From assembly GCA_000431795.1 (NCBI GenBank), contig FR887359.1, positions 1 through 64,000 of the forward strand: 64,000 nt of DNA, read 5' to 3'. Made by a program: the position numbers and the translations under genes. Each line of letters starts with the position of its first letter. The first letter of the stretch is position 1. Shown here one piece after another: positions 34,657 through 43,725 of the stretch. Source of the DNA: Clostridium sp. CAG:302 (GTDB taxonomy: Bacteria; Bacillota_I; Bacilli_A; RF39; UBA660). The notes beneath the pieces are model-generated. The model did not search any database. It had not been told where the DNA came from and saw only the letters and a program-made list of their open reading frames with translations.

Positions 34657-36069
34657 ATGAGAAAATATGATATAAAAAATAAGAGAAACATAGGAATAAT
34701 TATAGGAATTTCAATTATAATTATTATCATGTTTTCTCTAGTTATAAAGTTCTTCTTATCATTAAGCAAAGAAGAATACATTGTATCAAAAGGAAATATC
34801 GTTTTTGATAAAGATAAAACCACTATAAAACTAAATAGTGAAGGAAAAATAAAAACCAAATGGAAAGGAGAGTATTACCTAACATACGATGGTAAAGACT
34901 ATGAGTTAGGTAATACCGCCCTTGCCTTTAACGAAGAAACAACTGAAATAAAACTATATGGAAGATATTATGAAATCTCCAGTGGTAGTGAAATAAACAT
35001 AACAAGTAATGAAACAACAATAAAAAACTCATTACTTACTAAGTTCTACAAACTAGCAGATCGCAAATACCTTATCATCGATAAAGAAATAAAGTCTGCA
35101 GATAACCTTTTATCAACAACCGATTTCCTACTAGTAGAATTAGATAAAGCCGGAAATGCAACACTTACTAATCATAAAGTAAATTTAAAAACATTTTCCG
35201 AAACACAAATAATTACTTCTAACTATACATTTGATATAGCAACCGAAATATTGACCTATGGAAGCGACAAAATAGATCTAAAAAAGATTATTGGTTCTAG
35301 TAATAATTACACCAAAGAAGATTTAATTCCAGACGAAAGCAAAAATGTCAATGACAATGTTACTAACATAGGTACAAATGGTAATAATGGAAATAATACA
35401 ACTGGTGGAAATGATGGAAACAATACCGGTGGCAATGGAAATACAACCGGAGGAAACGGAGGCACCACCATTGAAGAAATTAAAAAAGCCACTAAACAGA
35501 CATCAGTAGTATCAGTAACATCCACAGTAAATAAAATTATTATAGACTATGTAATCTACGATCCATATAAAGAATACACATCAGTCTATATGGAAGTACA
35601 AAAAGAAGATTCAGATAAAGTAGAAGTAATATATCTAAATGCAAACAACACAAGATACGAATTAAAAGACATATTACCAAATACCAAATACAATCTAAAA
35701 TTCAAATATACGGCTACTGAAGAAGGACAAACTATTATAAAAGAATTTTCCAATACCACCATATCCACACAAAAACCAAAACTATCATTGAAAGTAACCA
35801 GAACAAGAGCGGGTGAGATAACATATGTCATAACAACAGATAATAGTTATAAATTAACAAAAGCAGATCTAGTAGTTACCATAAAAGATAGCAAAACAGG
35901 TGAAACAAGAAAAAAGACAATATCTGATGTATCAATTGATAGCAAAGAAAAAATAGTCAAACTAGACAAAATGACAGATGGCGATATCATCGAATTAAAA
36001 TTAATAAATGTCAAATCAGAGGATACCATCATCAAAGGCATTACCGCTAGTGATAAATTCATATATTAG
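34657..36069 (+). CDS. Membrane-anchored surface protein with Gly/Asn linker and Fn3-like domains
   Basis: A 470-residue shorter relative of the preceding giant protein. One membrane helix lies at ~10-30, the shared beta domain at ~35-220 (YYLTYDGKDYELGNTALAF, KLYGRYYEI), a Gly/Asn/Thr-rich linker (~230-270, GNGNTTGGNGG), then about two beta-sandwich repeats (LPNTKYNLKFKYTA is the Fn3-like turn). It begins 14 bases after the giant gene with AAAGGAAG. The common N-terminal domain suggests the proteins assemble together at the membrane. Confidence 0.7.
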   Translation: MRKYDIKNKRNIGIIIGISIIIIIMFSLVIKFFLSLSKEEYIVSKGNIVFDKDKTTIKLNSEGKIKTKWKGEYYLTYDGKDYELGNTALAFNEETTEIKLYGRYYEISSGSEINITSNETTIKNSLLTKFYKLADRKYLIIDKEIKSADNLLSTTDFLLVELDKAGNATLTNHKVNLKTFSETQIITSNYTFDIATEILTYGSDKIDLKKIIGSSNNYTKEDLIPDESKNVNDNVTNIGTNGNNGNNTTGGNDGNNTGGNGNTTGGNGGTTIEEIKKATKQTSVVSVTSTVNKIIIDYVIYDPYKEYTSVYMEVQKEDSDKVEVIYLNANNTRYELKDILPNTKYNLKFKYTATEEGQTIIKEFSNTTISTQKPKLSLKVTRTRAGEITYVITTDNSYKLTKADLVVTIKDSKTGETRKKTISDVSIDSKEKIVKLDKMTDGDIIELKLINVKSEDTIIKGITASDKFIY

Positions 36070-36078
36070 GGAGGTACA

Positions 36079-36822
36079 ATGAAACAGTTCATAAAAGAAA
36101 AATATAATATCTTAATACCAGTCTTTCTTGGAGTAGTAATACTAATAGCCCTATTCCTATATGGAAGAGAATATCGAAATAATAGATATGCCTATGAAAA
36201 AGAACAAGATGTTTACCAGTACTTCTCAAAAAACAAAATAGAATACAAAGCCACTATCAGTAGAAATAGAAAAGATGTCGTATTAGATATCAAAAGCAAA
36301 GACTTTAACGTCAGCCTAGATAGCACACCAATATACATAAAAGATAGTGATAAAGTAATATTTCCTAAAGAAATGAGTGCTGTCTTTCCAATAAAAGATA
36401 GACAGTATGCAGTAAATGCCCTAACAGAAATATACAAAAAAAATGACTTATATTACCTAAATCAAAAAGGAATAAATAAGTCATTCGATTATATGTTCCT
36501 ATATGATGGTAAAGACCTATATTTCTTTATCGATACCGTAACACTAAAAGTGGGAGATAAAGAAATAACCCTAAGTCCAATGTCATATATAGATTGTTCA
36601 TATCTAAACCTATTATCATATTATGATAAAGAATCCGATACATACGAAATAATAGAATTAAATAACACCAACAGTTCAGTACTAGTAGAAACAAAATATA
36701 TGACTATCGATGTGTCCAGTGATGAAATAATATATAAAGACGATTTCACAATGTTAATAAATAATTTCAGTTCACTACCAAAACTAGTGGACAACATAGA
36801 AAATAGCGGAGCTTCAAATTAA
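36079..36822 (+). CDS. Membrane-anchored protein with only the shared N-terminal domain
   Basis: A 247-residue third member of the operon. One membrane helix (14-30) and the outside beta domain (FNVSLDSTPIYIKDSDKVIF, YLNQKGINKSFDYMFLYDGK), then a stop: no linker and no Fn3-like part. GGGAGG precedes the start, 9 bases after the previous gene. Its stop overlaps the stop of the convergent transglutaminase-like gene. It may be a core or chaperone subunit of the surface complex. Confidence 0.65.
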   Translation: MKQFIKEKYNILIPVFLGVVILIALFLYGREYRNNRYAYEKEQDVYQYFSKNKIEYKATISRNRKDVVLDIKSKDFNVSLDSTPIYIKDSDKVIFPKEMSAVFPIKDRQYAVNALTEIYKKNDLYYLNQKGINKSFDYMFLYDGKDLYFFIDTVTLKVGDKEITLSPMSYIDCSYLNLLSYYDKESDTYEIIELNNTNSSVLVETKYMTIDVSSDEIIYKDDFTMLINNFSSLPKLVDNIENSGASN

Positions 36823-36838
36823 GCTTCGCTATATATTT
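36803..36838. terminator. Bidirectional terminator spanning two convergent stop codons
   Basis: ATAGCGGAGCTT (36803-36814) pairs with AAGCTTCGCTAT (36821-36832) with one mismatch, and T-runs lie on the + side. Both stop codons (36820-36822 on +, 36819-36821 on -) lie at the loop. Confidence 0.7.
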
Positions 36839-37760
36839 TTTTATCAAAATTATGCGTACCATCATTAAGTTCTTCCAAAGTCTTTGTAGTTATCAAGAAA
36901 TAAGTATCTCTATTAATATTAGTCTCACTAATAGGATCATCCCAAGTCAAATCCAAATGATACCATTTACCATCTAAATAAACTAAATTCCAAATATGTT
37001 CATCATTACTAATCTTATAATTAATAATATTAAGTTTATCAAGAAAGATAGCCATTGCATCAGCATAACCATTACAAGTACCATATCCCTGTATCAATAC
37101 CCCATAAGCCGTATTAGATTTATAAGTAGCATCATTCTTATTATTATACTTAAGTTTATCATATTCAGCATTGTCAATAATAAAATCATGAATAATCTTA
37201 ATTTTCTCTCTAGTAGGAGTACTATTAGTAATCTTCTCACTAATAACCTTATCAACTACTTTATTAATTTCCTCAATTTCCTTATCAGTATAAGCCTTGT
37301 TAACACTAATGCCAATCTTATAATCACCACCATAAGTAAGTTTAATATTATTAGAACTATTATAAGGATGAACAAAGTTATTCAAAACAGAAATAACATC
37401 CTTAAATTCCTCACCATCATTACTCGTAAGTCTATTAATATCATTACTATATGATGTATAATCTCTATCAATATATCTTTCCAAATAATCAGAACCACTA
37501 TTAATAGCATAATACACAAAATCAATAAAGTCCTTCTTATTTATTATACCAGTACCAGTATAATTATTAACATATTCAAAATTATCTTCAAGATAATAAT
37601 CATTAACTTTAACATTAGTACTAGAATAATTCTTATTTACCGAATATTCATAGTACTTATAAATAATATCTTTTCTAAAAAAAGCACCAGCAGTAACAGT
37701 ACAAATAGCTATAGCACCAACTGCAATAATTAGTTTACCACCTTTTTTTTCTTTTTTCAT
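36819..37760 (-). CDS. Membrane-anchored transglutaminase-like protein
   Basis: A 313-residue protein with a basic N-terminus and membrane helix (~8-27). The C-terminal half is a transglutaminase-like (papain-fold) domain with the triad Cys229 in GYGTCNGYADA, His255 in DEHIWNLV and Asp270 in YHLDLTWDDP. Such domains act as proteases or transamidases on surface or periplasmic proteins. It lies convergent to the surface-protein operon, so those proteins are possible substrates, though co-regulation is not shown. AGAGGTG precedes the start on the minus strand. Confidence 0.85.
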   Translation of the reverse strand: MKKEKKGGKLIIAVGAIAICTVTAGAFFRKDIIYKYYEYSVNKNYSSTNVKVNDYYLEDNFEYVNNYTGTGIINKKDFIDFVYYAINSGSDYLERYIDRDYTSYSNDINRLTSNDGEEFKDVISVLNNFVHPYNSSNNIKLTYGGDYKIGISVNKAYTDKEIEEINKVVDKVISEKITNSTPTREKIKIIHDFIIDNAEYDKLKYNNKNDATYKSNTAYGVLIQGYGTCNGYADAMAIFLDKLNIINYKISNDEHIWNLVYLDGKWYHLDLTWDDPISETNINRDTYFLITTKTLEELNDGTHNFDKKIYSEA

Positions 37761-37857
37761 CTATTCACCTCTCTTAAATTCATTATACCATTTAAAAACT
37801 ATGTGGTAAAGTTAAAAATAGTACTTTTTCAAAATATTTTACCAACTTTTCTAATTC

Positions 37858-37913
37858 CCACTTAAGCCTGTAGTCTTAAGTGGAACAAGGAAGCCTAAAT
37901 AGTCTTCCTTGTT
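37858..37913 (+). repeat. Paired-hairpin dispersed repeat, copy 3
   Basis: Hairpin 37858-37883: CCACTTAAG/CTTAAGTGG around CCTGTAGT. It abuts hairpin 37884-37913: AACAAGGAAG/CTTCCTTGTT around CCTAAATAGT. Confidence 0.85.
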
Positions 37914-38192
37914 TCAAATTTTATTCATTATCACATAATTAATACTTGCTATAAATCTAAGAATTGTTGGTAATAATAAAATAATTTAAAAAAAATTTCG
38001 AAAAAATGGCAAAATTAGATATCAAATCTTGTATATAAGTATGAGAGGATAAAAATGGTAGAAGGGAGGAGTATGACATAAACTAATCAAAAATAAAAAG
38101 AATACTTAGGAGAATCAAGAAAGGAAAGAAGAAATAATGGTAAAAGAAAAATTAAAGGTAAAATCTAATATATATGTTTTGCAATGTGGCTC
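37914..38192. other. Non-coding, probably decayed sequence
   Basis: No ORF with a plausible start and length is visible. Very A-rich stretches carry scattered short frames. Together with the next segment it may be the remains of an inserted element. Confidence 0.4.
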
Positions 38193-38221
38193 TTGAAAAG
38201 TGCAAAAAACTTGTGTATAAT
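38193..38221 (+). promoter_or_regulatory. Promoter without a downstream gene
   Basis: TTGAAA (38193-38198), 17-base spacer with a TG near its end, TATAAT (38216-38221). It drives 38228 onward, where no protein gene starts for 300 bases but a terminator occurs at 38459. Confidence 0.55.
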
Positions 38222-38370
38222 GTAAATGTAACTATTTTACCCAATGATTATCATAATGATATCAAAAGATATATATAATGCTTATAAATTACTTGATAAT
38301 AATATACTAAGTACTAAAGAAAAAGATAGGAAATTGCATTAATAGTTTATAATATTTAAACACAAAAATG

Positions 38371-38460
38371 TACGGTAGTTCGTATCGGAGTTTATGTCTG
38401 TGGAAGACTCTAATTACAGAGTTCATGAAGCAGAAATCGCATCACTGCGAAGTGATGTAA
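38371..38460 (+). pseudogene. Possible 3' remnant of an IS200/IS605-type tnpB with end hairpin
   Basis: One frame reads YGSSYRSLCLWKTLITEFMK then QKSHHCEVM and a stop. The MKQxSHH end resembles what I recall of TnpB C-termini in Firmicutes. A perfect hairpin CATCACT-GCGA-AGTGATG (38440-38457) covers the stop, as expected near the right end of such elements. No zinc-ribbon or RuvC sequence remains. The match is from memory and weak. Confidence 0.3.
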
Positions 38461-38480
38461 ACAATTATATTTGTTTTTTA
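38459..38480 (+). terminator. Terminator after the orphan transcript
   Basis: AAACAA (38459-38464), TTGTTT (38471-38476), then TTTATTTT. Confidence 0.55.
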
Positions 38481-38547
38481 TTTTAAATTATCTATACTTA
38501 TTATTCATTATTTGGTATAATAAAAAAGAAATATGGAGGTAATAGAC

Positions 38548-39105
38548 ATGGAAGTAAATTATAGAAACCCAAAAATATACTTATTAAGTGGAAAAGCTAG
38601 ACACGGTAAAGATACAATAGCTGGATACCTAAAAGAATTCTACGAAAAAGATGGCAAAAAGGTTATCTTTTCACGAGCGGGCAAATATATAAAGTTCTAT
38701 GCCATGGAGATGACTGGTTGGGATGGCAGTGAAGAAACCAAACCAAGAACGTTGCTTCAGGAGTTAGGCACAGATGTAATAAGAAATAAATTAAACAAAG
38801 CAGAAATGTTTATAGATAGGCAGATAGATGATATAGAAATATACTCATATTTTTATGATGCTATCATTGTTCCAGACATCAGATTACCAAGAGAAATAGA
38901 TAGTATCAAGGAAAAGTTCGATAATGTAGTAACTATCAAAGTAGAAAGAATTAATTTTGAAACCAATTTATCAGGTAAAGAACAAAAACATAGTACAGAG
39001 ACTGCCATGGATAGTTATGAAGATTTTGACTACGAGATAACAAATGATACACTAGAAAAACTAAAAGAAGATGTATATAAGATATACCAGGAGGAAACCA
39101 AATGA
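38548..39105 (+). CDS. P-loop (deoxy)nucleoside monophosphate kinase-like protein
   Basis: A 185-residue P-loop kinase. YLLSGKARHGKDTIAGYL is a Walker A of the dNMP-kinase/dephospho-CoA-kinase-like group. YDAIIVPDIRLPREIDSI is the following strand with an acidic and an Arg residue. The LLQELGTDVIR helix also fits phage-type deoxynucleotide monophosphate kinases. ATG 38548 is chosen over 38533 because GGAGGT lies between them at 7-base spacing. It overlaps alaS by four bases and is translated with it. The substrate is not certain. Confidence 0.7.
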   Translation: MEVNYRNPKIYLLSGKARHGKDTIAGYLKEFYEKDGKKVIFSRAGKYIKFYAMEMTGWDGSEETKPRTLLQELGTDVIRNKLNKAEMFIDRQIDDIEIYSYFYDAIIVPDIRLPREIDSIKEKFDNVVTIKVERINFETNLSGKEQKHSTETAMDSYEDFDYEITNDTLEKLKEDVYKIYQEETK

Positions 39106-41795
39106 AAAAGCTAAAAGGTAATGAAATAATAAATATGTACTTAAATTTCTTTGGAGAAAGAGGGCACACAATAATAGAGTCAGCCTCACTTATTCCCAAA
39201 GATGATCCGACAGTACTTTGGATAAATGCCGGTGTAACACCATTAAAAAAATATTTTGATGGAACAATCGTACCAAAAAACAAAAGATTAACTAGTTGTC
39301 AAAAATGTATTAGAACAGGAGACATTGAGTCAGTTGGACACACTGCGAGACATCATACTTTTTTTCAAATGCTAGGTAACTTCAGTATTGGTGACTATTT
39401 TAGGGAAGAAGCCATCACTTGGGCTTATGAATTACTTACTAGTCCTAAATACTTTGATATAGATAAAGATAAATTATATGTAACAGTGTATACTCACGAT
39501 GATGACACTTACAACTTATGGTTAAAATTAGGCATAAAAAAAGATCACCTAATAAGACTAGATGGCAATTTCTGGGAAATAGGTCCAGGACCATCAGGCC
39601 CTGATACCGAAATTTTCTACGACAGAGGAGAAAAATATGATAAAGAACATAAAGGTATCAGTCTATTACAAAATGAAGAAGAAAACGATCGCTATATAGA
39701 AATATGGAATAACGTTTTAAGCCAGTTCAATGCCACTGAAGGATTAAAAAGAGAAGACTATCCAGAACTACCTAGTAAAAATATCGATACAGGTATGGGC
39801 GTTGAAAGAATGGCATGCATTCTTCAAGAAACCGAAACAAACTATGAAACAGATTTATTTATTCCAATAATGAAAGGAATTGAAGAAATATCACATTTAC
39901 CATATACAGGCCAGATGGAATTCAAAGTAATCGCCGACCATATAAGAACCCTAACATTTGCTCTAGCAGATGGAGCAGTATTTGAAAATGTTGGAAGGGG
40001 CTACGTTCTAAGAAGATTATTAAGAAGAGCTTCGCGTATGGGAAGAAAACTAAATATAAATAGAGAGTTCCTAAGTGACCTAATAGATATCGTTGTAGAA
40101 AATTACAAAGAAATATATCCATATCTAGTAGGAGAATCATCAAAAGTAAAAGATCTAATTACCAAAGAAGAGTTACTATTTCAAAAGACACTTCTATCAG
40201 GAGAAAAACATTTAGAAGAATTATTCCAAAATAGTACCAAAGTCATCAGCGGTAAAGATGCTTTCAAATTATATGATACCTACGGTTACCCAATAGAACT
40301 TACCATAGAAGCCGCCGAAGAAAAAGGCTTCACAGTGGATACCGAAAGTTTCAAGTCCTATATGAATGCCCAAAAAACACTAGCAAGAAACAGCAGAAAA
40401 GTAGAAAGTAGCATGAACATTCAAAATGACGCTCTAATAAATTATAAAGAAGAAAGCAAGTTCGTAGGATACGATAAATTAGGATTAGAAACAGAAGTAA
40501 CATCCATCATGAAAGATAATCAGTTCGTTGATAGTTCCAGTGATGAATGCTACATCTTTCTAAAAGAAAATCCATTTTATGCCGAAAGCGGTGGCCAGGT
40601 AGCGGACTCAGGATACCTAAAAAACGACAAGTGTAAACTGGAAGTATTAGATGTTATCAAAGCACCAAATGGTCAGCACATGGTATATGTAAAAGTTCTT
40701 GAAGGAACAGTAACCAAAGGAGATAAAATTTTAACTCATGTATCCAAAGAAAAAAGACTAAATACCATGAAGAACCACTCTTCAGTTCATCTATTACAAA
40801 AATCACTACAAGAACTACTAGGAGACTCCGTTCATCAGGCAGGCTCTAAAGTAGATGACAAAATGTTAAGATTTGACTTCAACTATCATGGTAGACTATC
40901 AGATGAACTAATATTAAAGGTAGAAGACTTAGTAAATCAAAAAATACAAGCAGCATACGAAACAAAGATAGAGTATATGAGCCTAGATGAAGCTAAGAAA
41001 AAAGGTGCTATGGCTTTATTCAGTGACAAGTATGGAAGCGTTGTAAGAGTAGTAACAATTGGCGATTCTGTAGAACTTTGTGCCGGAACCCATGTAATCA
41101 ATTCAAAAGATATAAACAAATTTGCCATAGCAAGCGTTGAAAACAAAGGCTCAGACACATTCAGAGTAATTGCTGCTACTGATACAAACATCGAAGAAAT
41201 ATTAGGAGAAGAAGTATCAAAATATAACGAGCAGATGTTAAAACTATTAGATAAAGCCAAAAAAATCGTATTAGCGGCTAAAGAATTAAATATAGACCTA
41301 AAATTCAACTTCAACATAGCAAACGATGCCCCTACTAGTTATAAGGATATCATAATAAATAAGAACGAATTAGAAAGTCTAAAAGATAGTATAAAAGAGT
41401 TAGAAAAAGAATTTATTATTAAAAAGAACGAAAAGTCCATAAGTGATTTAACAAGTTTCTTAAGTATTAAAGAAGAAATAAATGGTATTACAACAATAAT
41501 AAGCATTACCAATGACTATGATATATCAACATTAAAACAAATAGTATCCGCTTTGAGTAATCAGTTGGATAATAGTTTTATCTTACTTGCCAATCAGAAT
41601 AAAGATGATAGTGTTAACTTCATAGCCAAGTCAACCTCAAACAGAGTAGACTGCGGTATGATTATTAAAGAATTATCAACATCATGCAAAGGTAACGGTG
41701 GTGGTTCCAAAGTATTCGCTCAAGGTGGTGGAACAGACGGAACTAACATAGCAGCATTACTTATAAACATTAAAGAAAAAATAAAAAAATTATAA
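39102..41795 (+). CDS. alaS: Alanyl-tRNA synthetase
   Basis: Charges tRNA-Ala. The 897-residue protein has the class II catalytic domain (motif 1 near SASLIPKDDPTVLWINAG; TSCQKCIRTGDIESVG; GNFSIGDYFR), the editing domain with the HxxxH site NHSSVHLL and CAGTHV, and the C-terminal DHHA1 Gly-rich segment GNGGGSKVFAQGGG. It has full normal length. It begins four bases inside the upstream kinase-like gene (ATGA). No T-box leader is seen ahead of the pair. A terminator follows. Confidence 0.98.
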   Translation: MKKLKGNEIINMYLNFFGERGHTIIESASLIPKDDPTVLWINAGVTPLKKYFDGTIVPKNKRLTSCQKCIRTGDIESVGHTARHHTFFQMLGNFSIGDYFREEAITWAYELLTSPKYFDIDKDKLYVTVYTHDDDTYNLWLKLGIKKDHLIRLDGNFWEIGPGPSGPDTEIFYDRGEKYDKEHKGISLLQNEEENDRYIEIWNNVLSQFNATEGLKREDYPELPSKNIDTGMGVERMACILQETETNYETDLFIPIMKGIEEISHLPYTGQMEFKVIADHIRTLTFALADGAVFENVGRGYVLRRLLRRASRMGRKLNINREFLSDLIDIVVENYKEIYPYLVGESSKVKDLITKEELLFQKTLLSGEKHLEELFQNSTKVISGKDAFKLYDTYGYPIELTIEAAEEKGFTVDTESFKSYMNAQKTLARNSRKVESSMNIQNDALINYKEESKFVGYDKLGLETEVTSIMKDNQFVDSSSDECYIFLKENPFYAESGGQVADSGYLKNDKCKLEVLDVIKAPNGQHMVYVKVLEGTVTKGDKILTHVSKEKRLNTMKNHSSVHLLQKSLQELLGDSVHQAGSKVDDKMLRFDFNYHGRLSDELILKVEDLVNQKIQAAYETKIEYMSLDEAKKKGAMALFSDKYGSVVRVVTIGDSVELCAGTHVINSKDINKFAIASVENKGSDTFRVIAATDTNIEEILGEEVSKYNEQMLKLLDKAKKIVLAAKELNIDLKFNFNIANDAPTSYKDIIINKNELESLKDSIKELEKEFIIKKNEKSISDLTSFLSIKEEINGITTIISITNDYDISTLKQIVSALSNQLDNSFILLANQNKDDSVNFIAKSTSNRVDCGMIIKELSTSCKGNGGGSKVFAQGGGTDGTNIAALLINIKEKIKKL

Positions 41796-41800
41796 AATAC

Positions 41801-41838
41801 AAAGATTTCACTCAAATTATTAGTGAAGTCTTTTTTTT
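41801..41838 (+). terminator. alaS terminator
   Basis: AAAGATTTCACT (41801-41812) pairs with AGTGAAGTCTTT, with a run of eight or more T directly before paired-hairpin copy 4. Confidence 0.8.
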
Positions 41839-41839
41839 G

Positions 41840-41893
41840 CCTCTTAAGCCTGTAGTCTTAAGAGGAACAGAGAAGCCTAAGGTCTTCTCTGTT
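41840..41893 (+). repeat. Paired-hairpin dispersed repeat, copy 4
   Basis: Hairpin 41840-41865: CCTCTTAAG/CTTAAGAGG around CCTGTAGT. It abuts hairpin 41866-41893: AACAGAGAAG/CTTCTCTGTT around CCTAAGGT. It lies just after the alaS terminator. Confidence 0.85.
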
Positions 41894-41920
41894 AAAACAT
41901 ATATATTAAATAATTAATAT

Positions 41921-41949
41921 TTGCATTTTTGTCTATTTTTTGTTATAAT
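41921..41949 (+). promoter_or_regulatory. Promoter of the RNase J-like gene
   Basis: TTGCAT (41921-41926), 17-base spacer, TATAAT (41944-41949), with TG two bases before the -10. Confidence 0.65.
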
Positions 41950-41991
41950 TATTAAGTCTTTTACTTAAGAAAAAAGAAAGGAGAAATCAAT

Positions 41992-43641
41992 TTGAGTAAA
42001 ATAAAATTATTTTCACTAGGAGGACTAGATGAAAATGGCAAAAATATGTTTATTATTGAAGTAGATAAAGAAATATTTGTATTTGAAGCCGGTCTTAAAT
42101 ACGCCGATGAGTTTACTTTAGGAATAGACTATATAATACCAAATATAAGTTATTTAAAAGAAAATAAAAAAAGAATAAAAGGAATATTTTTAACGCATGG
42201 ACACGAAGAAAATATTGGTGCATTACCCGATTTAATGCCAGATTTAGAAGGCGTACCAGTATTTGCCTCAAAGTATACTTTAGATATCGTAAAAAAAGAG
42301 TTTGAAACATACAAGATAGATACCAGTAGCCTAAAAGAAATTAAGGCTAATATTCCACTGGAAGTAGGAAAAATCAAAGTGTTTCCTGTAAATCTATCAC
42401 ATTCTGCTCCAGATAACTTTGGATATGCCATATATACAAGTGATGGAGTAATATTTTATGCATCAGACTTTGTTGTAGATCCATTAATGAAAGGTGCATA
42501 TAAAACCGATATAGGCAAATTAGCATATATAGGTAAACAAAATGTATTATGTTTACTTACCGAATCAAATTATGCTGGCATTGAAGGATTCACATCACCA
42601 AGACATAGAATAGCGGACCTAATAAAAGAAACATTAAATGCTACAGAAGGAAGAATAATATTCAATGTTTTAGATTCACATTTATATCGTATCCAAGAAT
42701 TATTTAGTGAATTAGAAAAAACAGATCGTAAAGTAGTAATAATGGGTAAAAGACTAAAAACAATAATAGATTCCGCTATTGAAAATCATTATTTAAACAT
42801 TAATAAAAAGATAATTGGAGATTTATCAAATATAAATGATAAAAATGTAGTAATATTAAATGCTAATGAAAAAGAAAAACCATATTACAATATAATGAAA
42901 ATAGTAAATGGTTATGATAAATTTATTAAATTAAACGAAGAGGACACAATTTTCTTAGCAACACCAATATTTGAGAATAGAGAAAAAACATTCTATCATT
43001 TGCTAGATGAAATATCAAAGATAGGTGCTAAGGTAGTAACATTATCTTCACATAAATACTTATCACATCATGCAGCTAAAGAAGATTTAATGATAATGAT
43101 AAATCTAATGAATCCAAAATACTATTTTCCAATAAGAGGAGAATATAAGGATCAAGTATTAAATGCTGAAATAGGAGAACTATCAGGAATACCAAAAGAA
43201 AATATTCTATTAAAAGAAAATGGTGATGTTGTCCTAATAGAAAATGGTATTCTAAAAGAAGATTTTGAAAAAGTACCATCAGGTTCTATCCTAATAGATG
43301 GTAATTCATCAGATGATATTGGTGAAATGGTTCTAAAAGACCGTGAGATACTATCAGATAATGGTATTATGATAATATCAGTTACTTTAAACAAGCAAAC
43401 AAAAGAAATAATATCCGGACCAGAAGTGCTTACCAGAGGTTTTGTCTATGTAAGAGATTCCTATGAATTAATAAAAGAAATAAAAAGAATATCTACTGAA
43501 ATAATACTATTAAATACAAGTAGTTCAAGATACATAGAGTACAACAAAGTAAAAAATTCTATTAGAGATGAACTATCAAAATATTTAATTAAAGAGACTG
43601 GTAATAAACCTATGATTATTACAGTAATGCAAGAAATATAG
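41992..43641 (+). CDS. RNase J family protein with degenerate metal site
   Basis: A 549-residue beta-lactamase/beta-CASP protein of RNase J length and order (FSLGGLDENGKNMFIIEVD start, C-terminal domain with RGFVYVRDS). RNase J is the 5'-3' exo/endoribonuclease of Bacillota. Here the key motif HxHxDH reads HGHEEN (69-74). The TGDFK block reads ASDFV and the SGHA block reads SSHKYLSHHA. Thus several metal ligands are gone, as in the weakly active RNase J2 partner of J1. A TTG start follows AAAGGAG. A second, intact RNase J elsewhere is expected. Confidence 0.85.
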   Translation: MSKIKLFSLGGLDENGKNMFIIEVDKEIFVFEAGLKYADEFTLGIDYIIPNISYLKENKKRIKGIFLTHGHEENIGALPDLMPDLEGVPVFASKYTLDIVKKEFETYKIDTSSLKEIKANIPLEVGKIKVFPVNLSHSAPDNFGYAIYTSDGVIFYASDFVVDPLMKGAYKTDIGKLAYIGKQNVLCLLTESNYAGIEGFTSPRHRIADLIKETLNATEGRIIFNVLDSHLYRIQELFSELEKTDRKVVIMGKRLKTIIDSAIENHYLNINKKIIGDLSNINDKNVVILNANEKEKPYYNIMKIVNGYDKFIKLNEEDTIFLATPIFENREKTFYHLLDEISKIGAKVVTLSSHKYLSHHAAKEDLMIMINLMNPKYYFPIRGEYKDQVLNAEIGELSGIPKENILLKENGDVVLIENGILKEDFEKVPSGSILIDGNSSDDIGEMVLKDREILSDNGIMIISVTLNKQTKEIISGPEVLTRGFVYVRDSYELIKEIKRISTEIILLNTSSSRYIEYNKVKNSIRDELSKYLIKETGNKPMIITVMQEI

Positions 43642-43662
43642 CCAAAAGCTATATTTTTTCTT
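43634..43662 (+). terminator. Terminator after the RNase J-like gene
   Basis: AAATATAGC (43634-43642) pairs with GCTATATTT (43648-43656), then T. It contains the stop codon. Confidence 0.75.
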
Positions 43663-43725
43663 TAAAATAATAAAAAAGTATTCCTTTTTATTTTATTTTT
43701 TGTTATAATGTAGAAGAGGTATGAT

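Noticed and set aside
38548..39105. Prophage remnant, because phage-type dNMP kinases resemble this gene
   Set aside because: No other phage gene is nearby, and it is translationally coupled to alaS, a chromosomal arrangement.
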